Positions 17,664 to 25,584 of a DNA stretch of 32,621 bases are shown in pieces; the stretch's first letter is position 1, and every line of letters starts with the position of its first letter. Both the position numbers and the translations under genes were made by a program. Source of the DNA: Bacillota bacterium (GTDB lineage Bacteria > Bacillota > Clostridia > DSM-8532); NCBI GenBank assembly GCA_023411795.1, contig JAEYOK010000011.1:1-32621 (forward strand), given 5' to 3'. The notes under the pieces were generated by a model. It was not told where the DNA came from, made no database searches, and saw only the letters and a program-made list of their open reading frames with translations.

Positions 17664-17692
17664 TTGATTTTATTAAACTCATATGCTAATAT
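17664..17692 (+). promoter_or_regulatory. Promoter of tRNA-Leu
   Basis: TTGATT (17664-17669), a 17-base spacer and TAATAT (17687-17692) preceded by TG-C form an extended -10. The predicted start is about 60 bases before the tRNA. Confidence 0.55.
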
Positions 17693-17761
17693 TACTTATG
17701 CAAGTTCTGCATCTATCGTATAAAAAAGCGATTTAGACAGAGTAAGGCATAAAAACATCAT

Positions 17762-17848
17762 GCCGATGTGATGGAATTGGCAGACGTAGTGGACTCAAAA
17801 TCCACCGGTGGCGACACCGTGCCGGTTCGAGTCCGGCCATCGGCACCA
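17762..17848 (+). tRNA. tRNA-Leu (anticodon CAA)
   Basis: 87 nt including an encoded CCA. The acceptor stem GCCGATG pairs with CATCGGC, with discriminator A. The anticodon loop CTCAAAA (17794-17800) sits in the GTGGA/TCCAC stem, giving anticodon CAA for UUG codons. The long variable arm (GGTGGCGACACC) marks the class II leucine type. The T arm GCCGG-TTCGAGT-CCGGC is perfect. Confidence 0.97.
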
Positions 17849-17852
17849 TATT

Positions 17853-17889
17853 AGCACGATTGTTTTGATACGAAACCATCGTGCTTTTT
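17853..17889 (+). terminator. Rho-independent terminator after tRNA-Leu
   Basis: The stem AGCACGAT (17853-17860)/ATCGTGCT (17878-17885) has an inner GTTT/AAAC extension and is followed by TTTT. Confidence 0.8.
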
Positions 17890-17970
17890 CTATGTTTTCG
17901 TAACATCCACACAAGAGGTTAGTAAGTAATATATTGTGTTCGATAAATAAGAATTTGACGAGGAGAAACT

Positions 17971-18678
17971 ATGCAACCATTTTTATACGGAACAGGCATT
18001 ACGGTACTATACATAATAGTTGCAGCAGGAATTATGTTGTTCGCACGAAAATTCTTCACTATCCCCGATGAGCTTTTTAGAAAAATTTTGCATTTCATTT
18101 TGCTCGGCGCATATATTCCGCTTGTCTTCGCCTATGAAGCGTGGTGGATGGCGGCGGTCTTTTCTGCGGCGCTGATTGTCATATTGTTTCCTGTTTTGTT
18201 CTTTGCAGAGAAAATACCTATGTTCTCGTCCTTTGTGAACGAACGAAAAAAGGGTGAGTTCAAGAGCAGTATGGTATTGGCTGTTGGTATGATGGTGGTT
18301 AGTGTGTCGGTATGCTGGGGATTGTTTGGCGACAAATATCTTGTCCTTGCCTCAACTTACGCTTGGGGTGTGGGCGATGCTTTTGCGGCACTTGTAGGCA
18401 AACGCTTTGGAAAACATAAAATCAAGTGGAAGCGTGCTGACTCGCATAAAAGCATAGAAGGCTCTCTTGCAATGTTTATTTGTGCGTTTGTATCGGTTTT
18501 TACAGTTCTGCTCGTAAGGGGTGGCGTAAGTTTTCCTCTGTGCCTCGGCATTGCCGTTGTTGCTACTATCGTATGTACGGTAGCGGAAATGTGTACGAAA
18601 AACGGTCTTGATACGGTCATCTGTCCCATATCCGCTATGGCTGTAATTGTTCCATTAGTAACGCTTTTAGGAGGCTGA
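17971..18678 (+). CDS. SEC59/dolichol-kinase-like (CTP-dependent polyprenol or diacylglycerol kinase family) membrane protein
   Basis: 235 aa with about seven membrane segments. Family motifs in order: RKILHFILLG near 30-40; STYAWGVGDAFAALVGKRFG with HKIKW near 129-152; SHKSIEGSLAMF near 158-169; and AEMCTKNGLDTVICPI near 205-220. They match the CTP-dependent lipid-kinase group (dolichol kinase, phytol kinase VTE5) and related cytidylyltransferases. It probably transfers a phosphate to a membrane lipid alcohol, but the substrate cannot be read from sequence. GAGGAG precedes the ATG. The next gene starts 4 bases after its stop, so the two are translationally linked. Confidence 0.8.
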   Translation: MQPFLYGTGITVLYIIVAAGIMLFARKFFTIPDELFRKILHFILLGAYIPLVFAYEAWWMAAVFSAALIVILFPVLFFAEKIPMFSSFVNERKKGEFKSSMVLAVGMMVVSVSVCWGLFGDKYLVLASTYAWGVGDAFAALVGKRFGKHKIKWKRADSHKSIEGSLAMFICAFVSVFTVLLVRGGVSFPLCLGIAVVATIVCTVAEMCTKNGLDTVICPISAMAVIVPLVTLLGG

Positions 18679-18682
18679 TGTA

Positions 18683-19312
18683 ATGTCAGAAAAGAAGTCG
18701 GGGGCAAAAACGCTCCTATGGTCAATTATAATGAGTTCGCCCGGTCCACTGGTTGTGGGTCTTGGACTTATAGCAGGCAGAAGCGCAACACAAATCGCTG
18801 ATTTCGTGCGCAGAAGCGCGGAACTGCTAGCAATTATAATGTCTTTCGTGGTCTACAATTTCATTGCAAAGGATAGTATCGGCGATGACATAGAAAAGAG
18901 AAAATTAGAGAGCCGTTCAAATGTTTTTGTAGGCTCAATGATGTGCCTCGCAGGAGCGATTATGGCAGTTCTTGCATTTGCAGTTAACAATGACGACAAA
19001 GGCAATGTTATACCAGGATTTGCAATAGCAATTCTCGGTGTAATAGCCAATTCAATATTTTGGGTTAGATACACGCGGCTTAATCAATCTGAACCCAATG
19101 CTATTTTGGCAATACAAGCAAGACTTTACCGTGCAAAGACAATAGTCGATACAAGCGTAACGATAGCACTTTTGTCAGTATTGATAGCACCACAAAGTGT
19201 TGTTGCATATTGGCTTGATCTCATTGGTTCGCTGATTGTCGCAATTTACTTAATTTGGTGTGGTGCTAGAACAATTTATGAGGAAAGAAAAACGGTAAAG
19301 TCCAAGGGATAA
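18683..19312 (+). CDS. CDF-like membrane protein lacking the canonical metal ligands
   Basis: 209 aa, about six hydrophobic segments, with the cation-diffusion-facilitator framework visible: TM2 SATQIADFVRRSAELLAIIM, TM5 region LYRAKTIVDTSVTIALLSV and TM6 YWLDLIGSLIVAIYLIWCG. In active CDF exporters, TM2 and TM5 each give two ligands (D/H-x3-D). By hand alignment to YiiP those positions here read R and E in TM2 and L and K in TM5. The usual cytoplasmic C-terminal domain is also missing. It may be a non-transporting or differently specific relative. AGGAGG is shared with the end of the SEC59-like gene. Confidence 0.65.
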   Translation: MSEKKSGAKTLLWSIIMSSPGPLVVGLGLIAGRSATQIADFVRRSAELLAIIMSFVVYNFIAKDSIGDDIEKRKLESRSNVFVGSMMCLAGAIMAVLAFAVNNDDKGNVIPGFAIAILGVIANSIFWVRYTRLNQSEPNAILAIQARLYRAKTIVDTSVTIALLSVLIAPQSVVAYWLDLIGSLIVAIYLIWCGARTIYEERKTVKSKG

Positions 19313-19436
19313 TAAATCAAATTCCAATTTGTCTAACGCTTCGGTATGGTTTCATTTCTACTATCGATGATTTCAAAAAGCGAAACCCTAATGAAATTTA
19401 ATGATTTCCTATGATTTTTGTCTAACTTAAATGATA

Positions 19437-19465
19437 TTGACAGTAAGTATATCCGTAAGTATAAT
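19437..19465 (+). promoter_or_regulatory. Consensus sigma-A promoter of the PatB/MalY gene
   Basis: TTGACA (19437-19442), 17 bases, then TATAAT (19460-19465), both perfect. The spacer contains GTAAGTATATCC, and GTAAGTATAATA follows at a 12-base period, running through the -10. The start would fall near 19472, which supports translation from 19512 and rules out the longer frame beginning at 19431. Confidence 0.85.
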
Positions 19466-19511
19466 ATTTATAACATATATGAATAGTATGATTAATTTAG
19501 GTGGTGCGGGT

Positions 19512-20690
19512 ATGAATTTTGATTTTGACAAGGTAATTGAGCGACGCGGAACCGATTCTATTAAATATGATTTTGCTTCAGAGCGTGGAAAGCCGGATAA
19601 TATTATGCCTCTGTGGGTGGCGGATATGGATTTCCAAGCGCCGCCTTGTGTAATAGATGCGTTGGTGGATAAATCAAGACACGGTATTTTCGGCTATTCG
19701 GAAGTAAAACATGACTATTTTGAAGCATTGCAGGGCTGGTTTTCATCCCGTTTTGATTGGAATTTACGTCCCGAATGGCTCATAAAAACTCCGGGAGTGG
19801 TTTATGCTATCAATATTGCAATTCGTGCGCTAACCAAGCTGGATGAAGCTGTATTAATACAGCAACCCGTATATTATCCCTTCGCTGAATCTATAAAGGC
19901 AAACGGGCGCAGGCTTGTTATTAATGAGCTTAAATATGACAATGGCAAATATACTATTGATTTCACCGATTTTGAAGAGAAAATAATCAGAGAAAAAGTA
20001 AAATTGTTTATATTATGTAGCCCCCACAATCCGGTTGGCCGTGTGTGGACTAAGCAGGAGCTTACAAGACTGGGTGAAATATGCGCAAGACACGGCGTTT
20101 TTGTGGTATCAGATGAAATACACGCTGATTTTACCTATTCGGGACACAAACATCATGTGTTTTCAAATTTAGAAGCTGATTTTTCTGATTTTTCTATTAT
20201 CTGTACTGCTCCTACCAAGACTTTTAATTTAGCCGGTTTGCAAATCTCTAATATTTTTATCTCCAATACTAAAATCAGAAGATTGTTCAGGGAAGAGCTT
20301 CGACGAAGTGGATATAGTCAGGCAAACGTCATGGGACTTGTGGCTTGCCGTGCGGCATATTCCGAAGGCAAAGAATGGTTGGAGCAACTGCAGGAATATC
20401 TTACCGGGAATGTAGCCTTCTTAAGAAAATTTCTAAGTGAACGCTTACCGCAAATACGGCTTGTTGAGCCGGAAGGTACATACCTCGTATGGATTGATTT
20501 CAAAGACTTAGGCCTCGATGAGGATTCACTCGAAAATTTGATAGTAAATGATGCAGGCTTATGGCTTGACGGAGGAACAATGTTTGGTGCCAGTGGCAGC
20601 GGCTTTCAGCGCATTAACATTGCATGTCCCCGGTTCATACTTGAAAATGCGCTTATAAGCCTTGAAAAAGCAATTAATAAACAAAAGTGA
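19512..20690 (+). CDS. patB: PatB/MalY-type cystathionine beta-lyase (PLP-dependent C-S lyase)
   Basis: 392 aa from ATG 19512, with AGGTGG 7 bases upstream and a perfect promoter located inside the longer open frame. The fold-type I aminotransferase signature is typical of PatB/MalY: the start NFDFDKVIERRGTDSIKYD, PLWVADMDF, SPHNPVGRVW, SDEIHADF, and PTKTFNLAGLQ with PLP lysine K236. These enzymes cleave cystathionine or cysteine-like substrates to homocysteine/thiol, pyruvate and ammonia. Some (MalY) also bind a transcription regulator. It is monocistronic and converges on the Cthe_2159-like gene, with 68 bases between the stops. Confidence 0.92.
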   Translation: MNFDFDKVIERRGTDSIKYDFASERGKPDNIMPLWVADMDFQAPPCVIDALVDKSRHGIFGYSEVKHDYFEALQGWFSSRFDWNLRPEWLIKTPGVVYAINIAIRALTKLDEAVLIQQPVYYPFAESIKANGRRLVINELKYDNGKYTIDFTDFEEKIIREKVKLFILCSPHNPVGRVWTKQELTRLGEICARHGVFVVSDEIHADFTYSGHKHHVFSNLEADFSDFSIICTAPTKTFNLAGLQISNIFISNTKIRRLFREELRRSGYSQANVMGLVACRAAYSEGKEWLEQLQEYLTGNVAFLRKFLSERLPQIRLVEPEGTYLVWIDFKDLGLDEDSLENLIVNDAGLWLDGGTMFGASGSGFQRINIACPRFILENALISLEKAINKQK

Positions 20691-20758
20691 ACTTAGCGCC
20701 ACCGTGCTCACACTCATCCCGTTATATTTTGCATAGCGCAAGGATAAAGAGTAGGATT

Positions 20759-22540
20759 TTATCTTCTTCCGGGGTCTTTCATTCCGGGATTACCTTCCCC
20801 GCCGCGGCCACCTCTACCACCGGGGGCACCCATCTGTCCGGGTCCGTTCATCCAACCGCCTCCGCCTGTTCCTGCGGTTACGGTTGAGAGCAGGCTGTCT
20901 CCACTATAGACCTCATAGATCTCACCACTCTTTATATCCGGTGAGGACAGAGCCAGGCTTCGAAGGTTTGTTTCCGGAGTATAGGCAATCAATGTTTGAC
21001 CATCCTTTTTTACCGAAATCTCATTGCCCGCTGTTATTTCTGAGCTCACATATACATAGCTCTGGGTGGAATCATTATTGGGAGTGGAACCGGTACCCGT
21101 GCCACCATAGATGATAATTCCACCAGTAAACGTAGTAGTTCCGTTTGCGTCGATTGCTCCGTTATCTGGCGAGGAATTAATGATTGCAACAATCTCACCG
21201 TCGGTTATATTTACCGTGCCGTTGGAGTCCATGCCGTCCCCACCTGCAAGAAAGTTAATACTGCCTCCGCTGATGGTAATATCATATGCACTGTTCGCGG
21301 CGAACATATCCATACCAAACCTTCCGCCACCACCACTTTGATCTTTACCACCAGCCGCATTTAATGCGTCGTCGGAGGATACAATATTTATAGCACCGCC
21401 ATTGATAGCAAGTTTCGCCGCCTCAAGGCCCTCGTATGCTTCGGCAATCTTTATTGTGCCTGAGTTAACAGTCAGATTTCCGTCAGCATGAATGCCATCA
21501 TCACCGGAAGAAATGGTGAAAGTTCCGCCGTCAATTTTTATATTCCCGTTTGCATGTACACCGTCATCCTCGCTGTCAATTACGAAGCTGCCACCAGTAA
21601 TAATAATGTCAGTGGTGGATTTAATGCATTTGTAACTGTCTGAATCAGTGCTTGATGATGAATTTTCTCCTGTTGTGATACTGAATTCTCCATCAGATAT
21701 GGACACTTGAGTGTCAGCCTGTATGCCGTCGTGTCCGGCGGTAATTGTTACAGTACCGTTCTCAATAAGAATCCAGCCCAGAGAGGTATCCTCTGTGTTG
21801 TTTGTCTGTATTCCATCATTTACAGCCACGATGTCTATGTTGCCATTAAGAATTGTTACCGAATCATTTCCCCGAATACCGTGATTTGCTGCGTTTACTG
21901 ATATGTCACCACTGACAATCAAAAGATCATCCTTACTGCATATGCCATTTTTGAAGCCGGCATTAACTATAAGTGAGCCGGTTCCGTTAATAGTCAGATC
22001 GTCTTTGGAGAACAGGGCTGCATTGGGCTCTTCTTCCGTATTAGCATATTGAAAATTTGAACTGCCGTCAGTAAGGACATTTTTTGTTCCCTCTGCTAAT
22101 GTAATAATCAGCTTATCACATTGGGATGAATAGATAGGTGCGCCGGTCTTGTTAGTGATATCCGCGCCATTTAGCACCAGATGTACCTTGTCGGAGTTCG
22201 TAGCGGCTATGACAATTTGACCGTCAGATATGGTACCCGAGATAACATAAGTTCCTTCTTTAGTTATAGTGACTACTTTGCCATTAGACGTTGCTCCGGT
22301 CCCTGAGACTGAAATAGATGAGTTGTCCAGAGTTATTCTTGTGTCTGACTCTATCCAAGCGGTATTTTTGTCGCGATCCGTAATATTTGCTGAAAGTGCC
22401 ATGGGGGTTGATGTGGAACTTTCTGCTTCGGGTGAAGTCTTTATTGATTTATCTGTCTTACCGCATCCGGCAAGTAAAGCTACGATGAGTATTACCGAAA
22501 GGGAAATCGATATTTTTTTCATATTCATTTTCATTTTCAT
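20759..22540 (-). CDS. Cthe_2159-family beta-helix carbohydrate-binding lipoprotein
   Basis: 593 aa from ATG 22540, which has AAGGAG at 8 bases; the ATG at 22546 would leave only 2. A signal peptide ends in the lipobox LAGC. A long right-handed parallel beta-helix carries repeated turn motifs D-D-G-(I/V)-(H/Q)-A, e.g. NDGIQTNN, HDGIQADT, EDDGVHANGN and GDDGIHADGN. Asp-rich turns of this kind bind calcium in Clostridium thermocellum Cthe_2159, which binds cellulose and polygalacturonic acid. The last 37 residues form a Gly-rich tail with several Arg (GGRGGRGGEGNPGMKDPGRR), outside the helix. It is the third gene of the VTC-DUF4956 operon, 15 bases after DUF4956. Confidence 0.88.
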   Translation of the reverse strand: MKMKMNMKKISISLSVILIVALLAGCGKTDKSIKTSPEAESSTSTPMALSANITDRDKNTAWIESDTRITLDNSSISVSGTGATSNGKVVTITKEGTYVISGTISDGQIVIAATNSDKVHLVLNGADITNKTGAPIYSSQCDKLIITLAEGTKNVLTDGSSNFQYANTEEEPNAALFSKDDLTINGTGSLIVNAGFKNGICSKDDLLIVSGDISVNAANHGIRGNDSVTILNGNIDIVAVNDGIQTNNTEDTSLGWILIENGTVTITAGHDGIQADTQVSISDGEFSITTGENSSSSTDSDSYKCIKSTTDIIITGGSFVIDSEDDGVHANGNIKIDGGTFTISSGDDGIHADGNLTVNSGTIKIAEAYEGLEAAKLAINGGAINIVSSDDALNAAGGKDQSGGGGRFGMDMFAANSAYDITISGGSINFLAGGDGMDSNGTVNITDGEIVAIINSSPDNGAIDANGTTTFTGGIIIYGGTGTGSTPNNDSTQSYVYVSSEITAGNEISVKKDGQTLIAYTPETNLRSLALSSPDIKSGEIYEVYSGDSLLSTVTAGTGGGGWMNGPGQMGAPGGRGGRGGEGNPGMKDPGRR

Positions 22541-22555
22541 AACCATTTCTCCTTG

Positions 22556-23242
22556 TTAAAATTCACCCTTAGTAACATCCAATACCAGCGTTATATTTAG
22601 ATTACCATTTCGGCAGCGAAGCTCGTCAATAAAATCCTTTTCACTGATATTACTCTTGGTGGTAACCAAATATTGTAGCTCATATAGGCTTCCTAAATCT
22701 GCAGTTTTTATTTTTTGCAGGGTGTAGGAAAATGTATACTTCTGCAAGATAGAATCAAAGACATTTTCAAAGTCAAGATTCTCAGGAACAGTAATTTTCA
22801 GAAGCTTTCCGGTTGCCTTGGGATAGCCGAATTTAAATGTCTCAAGGAGTATCATGACTAAGCATAAGATTATGGCGACAATTACACCAAACAGTATAAA
22901 TCCCATACCGATTGCCAGCCCGACTGCCATGCACAGCAACACATAGGTAATCTCTTTAGGATCGCCCGGTGCGCTGCGGAATCTAATAATCGAAAATGCA
23001 CCTGCGAGGCTGAATGCCCGTGCAACATTATTCCCCACAAGTAGAATAATCACAGTGATAATCACGGGAAGAATTACGAGAGTTAAGGTAAAGCTCTGAG
23101 TCGGGGTGTGGGCTTTATTAGTCTTCATATACACAAGACTTATCACCAGACCAAGCACCAGGGAAACCCCTAGCGCAACAAGCAAATCAGGTATTGTCAG
23201 TGTAGCGTCGGTGGTAAACATCGAAAAAAACGATTCAAACAT
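22556..23242 (-). CDS. DUF4956 membrane protein
   Basis: 228 aa from ATG 23242, preceded by AAGGAG at 8 bases; a longer frame from 23275 would overlap the VTC gene. Four membrane helices (about 18-38, 52-70, 100-115, 118-135) surround the hallmark block RAFSLAGAFSIIRFRSAPGD with PKEITY (75-100). A cytoplasmic alpha/beta domain (about 145-228) follows. DUF4956 has no established activity. Its regular pairing with VTC-domain genes suggests a membrane partner, perhaps playing the role that the fused membrane domain plays in yeast Vtc4; that is inference. Confidence 0.88.
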   Translation of the reverse strand: MFESFFSMFTTDATLTIPDLLVALGVSLVLGLVISLVYMKTNKAHTPTQSFTLTLVILPVIITVIILLVGNNVARAFSLAGAFSIIRFRSAPGDPKEITYVLLCMAVGLAIGMGFILFGVIVAIILCLVMILLETFKFGYPKATGKLLKITVPENLDFENVFDSILQKYTFSYTLQKIKTADLGSLYELQYLVTTKSNISEKDFIDELRCRNGNLNITLVLDVTKGEF

Positions 23243-23261
23243 ATCTTTAACTCCTTTTTCG

Positions 23262-24044
23262 TCACGCATTGGCAACTGCTACTTGGGACAGCTCTCTGTG
23301 AGCAATTAAACTGTTAAAAATAGGCGCATTTTGTGACGCTTTAAGTGTTTTTTGATACTCAGCCCCATATTTTGAGAAGCTGACGGGATAAATTTTATAT
23401 TCCGAAAGCAGCCTGCATAGCCAAATTGGTATGCTCTGTGCCACTTTTATCTCCATTAGCCTATAGTCTCCATCTAATAGCCTGGTTCCAAAATCTCCGG
23501 CTTCAAGGGATAAATCATAATCTCTAGTTCGGATATTACTGTCAAAGGATACTCGGAGGTCAGTTTGCTCGATTCCGAAATATGCCCGCCGGTCATAGGC
23601 AAGATAGCGTGCGGGATAGAGCGTATGGGTTTCCAGTAAATAGCTGATCTCTTTTAACACCTGCCGGTTATGATAAGGCCGGTCTGGGGGCAGTACCCCG
23701 GAAGAAATAAACTTATAGGCTTCCTCTAGCTTTAATGTGCTACGCCGTTTATTTACAAGACCCGCTACCTTCTTTTTGATTTCCAAATAAACCTTTGATT
23801 CCGGTTCTGGTACCCTATATGCTCTGAGCCGCAGCTTTTCCTTGTATTTGGGTTTTTGGATTGAAGTGCGAATCAGGTGATTATCCAAGGTATCATAATA
23901 CAGGTTTGTGACTGTATAGGTTTCCCGGTTCTCATTGTATGCGTCAAGTTTCATATATTCGGAAAGCTTGTTTTGTAACTTTTCAAATGTACTCTCATCC
24001 AGCATATATTTATTTTCATAGCGGTTGAATACCTCTATAGCCAT
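23262..24044 (-). CDS. VTC-domain polyphosphate polymerase family protein
   Basis: 260 aa, essentially one VTC/tunnel domain. Candidate catalytic residues line up with the yeast Vtc4 tunnel: RYENKY (K12), EKLRLRAYR (R72, R74), YLEIKKK (E88, K90), DRRAYF (R152, R153), RVSFD, LMEIKV (E198, K200) and SFSKYGAEY (K225). Yeast Vtc4 makes polyphosphate from ATP and threads it across a membrane. This protein has no SPX domain and no membrane segment, so it would rely on a partner, most simply the DUF4956 protein encoded 19 bases downstream. Whether it makes polyphosphate is not shown. Confidence 0.88.
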   Translation of the reverse strand: MAIEVFNRYENKYMLDESTFEKLQNKLSEYMKLDAYNENRETYTVTNLYYDTLDNHLIRTSIQKPKYKEKLRLRAYRVPEPESKVYLEIKKKVAGLVNKRRSTLKLEEAYKFISSGVLPPDRPYHNRQVLKEISYLLETHTLYPARYLAYDRRAYFGIEQTDLRVSFDSNIRTRDYDLSLEAGDFGTRLLDGDYRLMEIKVAQSIPIWLCRLLSEYKIYPVSFSKYGAEYQKTLKASQNAPIFNSLIAHRELSQVAVANA

Positions 24045-24052
24045 TTGTTTAT

Positions 24053-24073
24053 CCCCTCCTGATGTTTTCAGGA
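24053..24073 (-). promoter_or_regulatory. Hairpin covering the VTC ribosome-binding site
   Basis: Read on the minus strand, TCCTGA-AAACA-TCAGGA forms a 6-bp hairpin whose 3' arm includes AGGA of the Shine-Dalgarno sequence AGGAGGGG (24060-24053). An alternative pairing TATCC/GGATA is possible across the same bases. This could tune translation of the operon's first gene. Confidence 0.4.
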
Positions 24074-24092
24074 TATTTTTATTTCTGTATAT

Positions 24093-24156
24093 AGCATACT
24101 ATGTTTACCTGAGGGCATCTCCGAAAAACAAAAGCGGTTTATACGCAAAACATACG
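24093..24156 (-). promoter_or_regulatory. Candidate regulator-dependent promoter of the VTC operon
   Basis: On the minus strand, CGTATGTTTTGCGTATAAAC (24156-24137) holds CGTAT twice at an 11-bp period. After 42 bases comes a -10-like TATGCT (24098-24093), with no recognisable -35. The same repeat at nearly the same distance precedes the response-regulator gene. OmpR-family regulators typically bind 11-bp-period direct repeats. Confidence 0.55.
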
Positions 24157-24183
24157 AAGTGAAACCAAAGTATGAAATATAGT

Positions 24184-25584
24184 TTACTTATCTTTCTTAA
24201 AAAGAATGGAAAAGCGTGTTCCATTGGTGCAATCCACCGTAATCTCTCCACCATGCAGTTCTACTACAGATTTCACAATAGAAAGCCCGATGCCGTGTTT
24301 TCCATTCTTACCCTTGTAGAAGCGTTCAAATATATGGGGCAGATCTTCGGCAGATATTCCGGGGCCATCGTCAATGACCGACACTTCGATTTGCTCTGCA
24401 CTGTTACGACAACGCAGGATAATTGCTTTTTCGGCATATCTGAGAGCGTTGGAAATTAAATTGGAAAAGGCCCGGTACATGTGTTTCTCATTATATGAAT
24501 ATAGGATGGGTTCATCTTCAAAATCATATTCAAAGCGTAGCCCCCTTTTCTCTGCCAGAGGTCGTAGATTTTCCGCACAGAGGGACAGGGTATCACGCAA
24601 ATCATTCTCATGTAACTCTACATGGGATGTGATGCTGTCAACCCGAGAGATGTATAAAAGATCTTCTACTAATTCGCTCAGGCGATCGGTTTCAGAAATA
24701 ATAGTCGAACCTGACTTTTTGGGGTCCATCAATCCGTATTCCACTCCCTCAGCATAACATCTGATGGATTGGAGCGGAGTTCTCAGTTCATGGGAAACAT
24801 TCTGGAAAAAAGCGCGCTGGTCTTTATCATAGGCGTCCAGCTTTTCCGCCGATTGATTCATAGCTTCGCCCAGCTCATCAAATTCGACATCTTGAAATAC
24901 AAAGGTCTTTCTTTTGAAATTACTTCTACCCATTTCCTCTGCAAAAGCTGATAGAGCTTTTACCGGCTTGGTAATTGACCCGGCAATAACATTGGCAATT
25001 AAAAAGCAGATAATCATAGCGGCTGCCATAATGACTGCCATAGAGAGATTGACGGTTTCCACCATATGGTTGATACTAGCCACGCTCACGTAGAAAACAA
25101 AAAAACTGCCTGGGCGTTTTCCGTCTTCGATGGATGATATATAATAAGTATCCGAATCAGTGCCTACGAGCACATATCGCGCATTTGAGAGAGAGACTTT
25201 TTTATTTTTAAGGGATAATGCGATTTGCTGGAGTTCTTCAATATCTCCGCTGGCGACTCGATTATCGTAACTTTCTATTTCATATTCCGAGTTCAAAATA
25301 ATGACCTGGCCCTGGAACCCGAGTCGATTCTTTTTTTGGCCTGAAAGATCGGGTATATAGGGATCGCCCATGGGCTTATCTCTGGGCTTGTCATCATAGA
25401 ATCCAAAATTTTTTACCAGTCCGTCGAGTTGCTCTTGGACATTTGTGCGAATATACCCGCTAATAAAAAGGTTAAAAGCAACAAAAATACTGGCAAAGAC
25501 AATCAACAATAGTAAAAGGAGCATAATAAAAATTCTGGGCTTAATATGCCACTTTCGACCTAAAAATGAATTAGACATTTTCAT
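24184..25584 (-). CDS. OmpR-system sensor histidine kinase (HAMP)
   Basis: 466 aa from ATG 25584, which lies 4 bases after AAGGTG; an ATG two codons later (25578) is equally possible. Order: membrane helix (about 16-41), an extracytoplasmic sensor of about 140 residues, a second helix (about 180-203), HAMP (about 204-250), HisKA with H264 (QNVSHELRTPLQSI), and HATPase with N-box NLISNALRYA, DDGPGIS and GKHGIGLSIV. The start overlaps the end of the response-regulator gene by 14 bases. The ligand is unknown, and the sensor is too short and variable to classify. Confidence 0.93.
   Translation of the reverse strand: MKMSNSFLGRKWHIKPRIFIMLLLLLLIVFASIFVAFNLFISGYIRTNVQEQLDGLVKNFGFYDDKPRDKPMGDPYIPDLSGQKKNRLGFQGQVIILNSEYEIESYDNRVASGDIEELQQIALSLKNKKVSLSNARYVLVGTDSDTYYISSIEDGKRPGSFFVFYVSVASINHMVETVNLSMAVIMAAAMIICFLIANVIAGSITKPVKALSAFAEEMGRSNFKRKTFVFQDVEFDELGEAMNQSAEKLDAYDKDQRAFFQNVSHELRTPLQSIRCYAEGVEYGLMDPKKSGSTIISETDRLSELVEDLLYISRVDSITSHVELHENDLRDTLSLCAENLRPLAEKRGLRFEYDFEDEPILYSYNEKHMYRAFSNLISNALRYAEKAIILRCRNSAEQIEVSVIDDGPGISAEDLPHIFERFYKGKNGKHGIGLSIVKSVVELHGGEITVDCTNGTRFSILFKKDK

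Noticed and set aside
17762..18000. tRNA-Leu as a phage or island attachment site
   Set aside because: I found no repeat of the tRNA 3' end downstream and no integrase in the window.
19431..19511. Upstream extension of the PatB/MalY gene
   Set aside because: It contains a perfect sigma-A promoter, so it would not be in the transcript. ATG 19512 has a ribosome-binding site and matches family starts.
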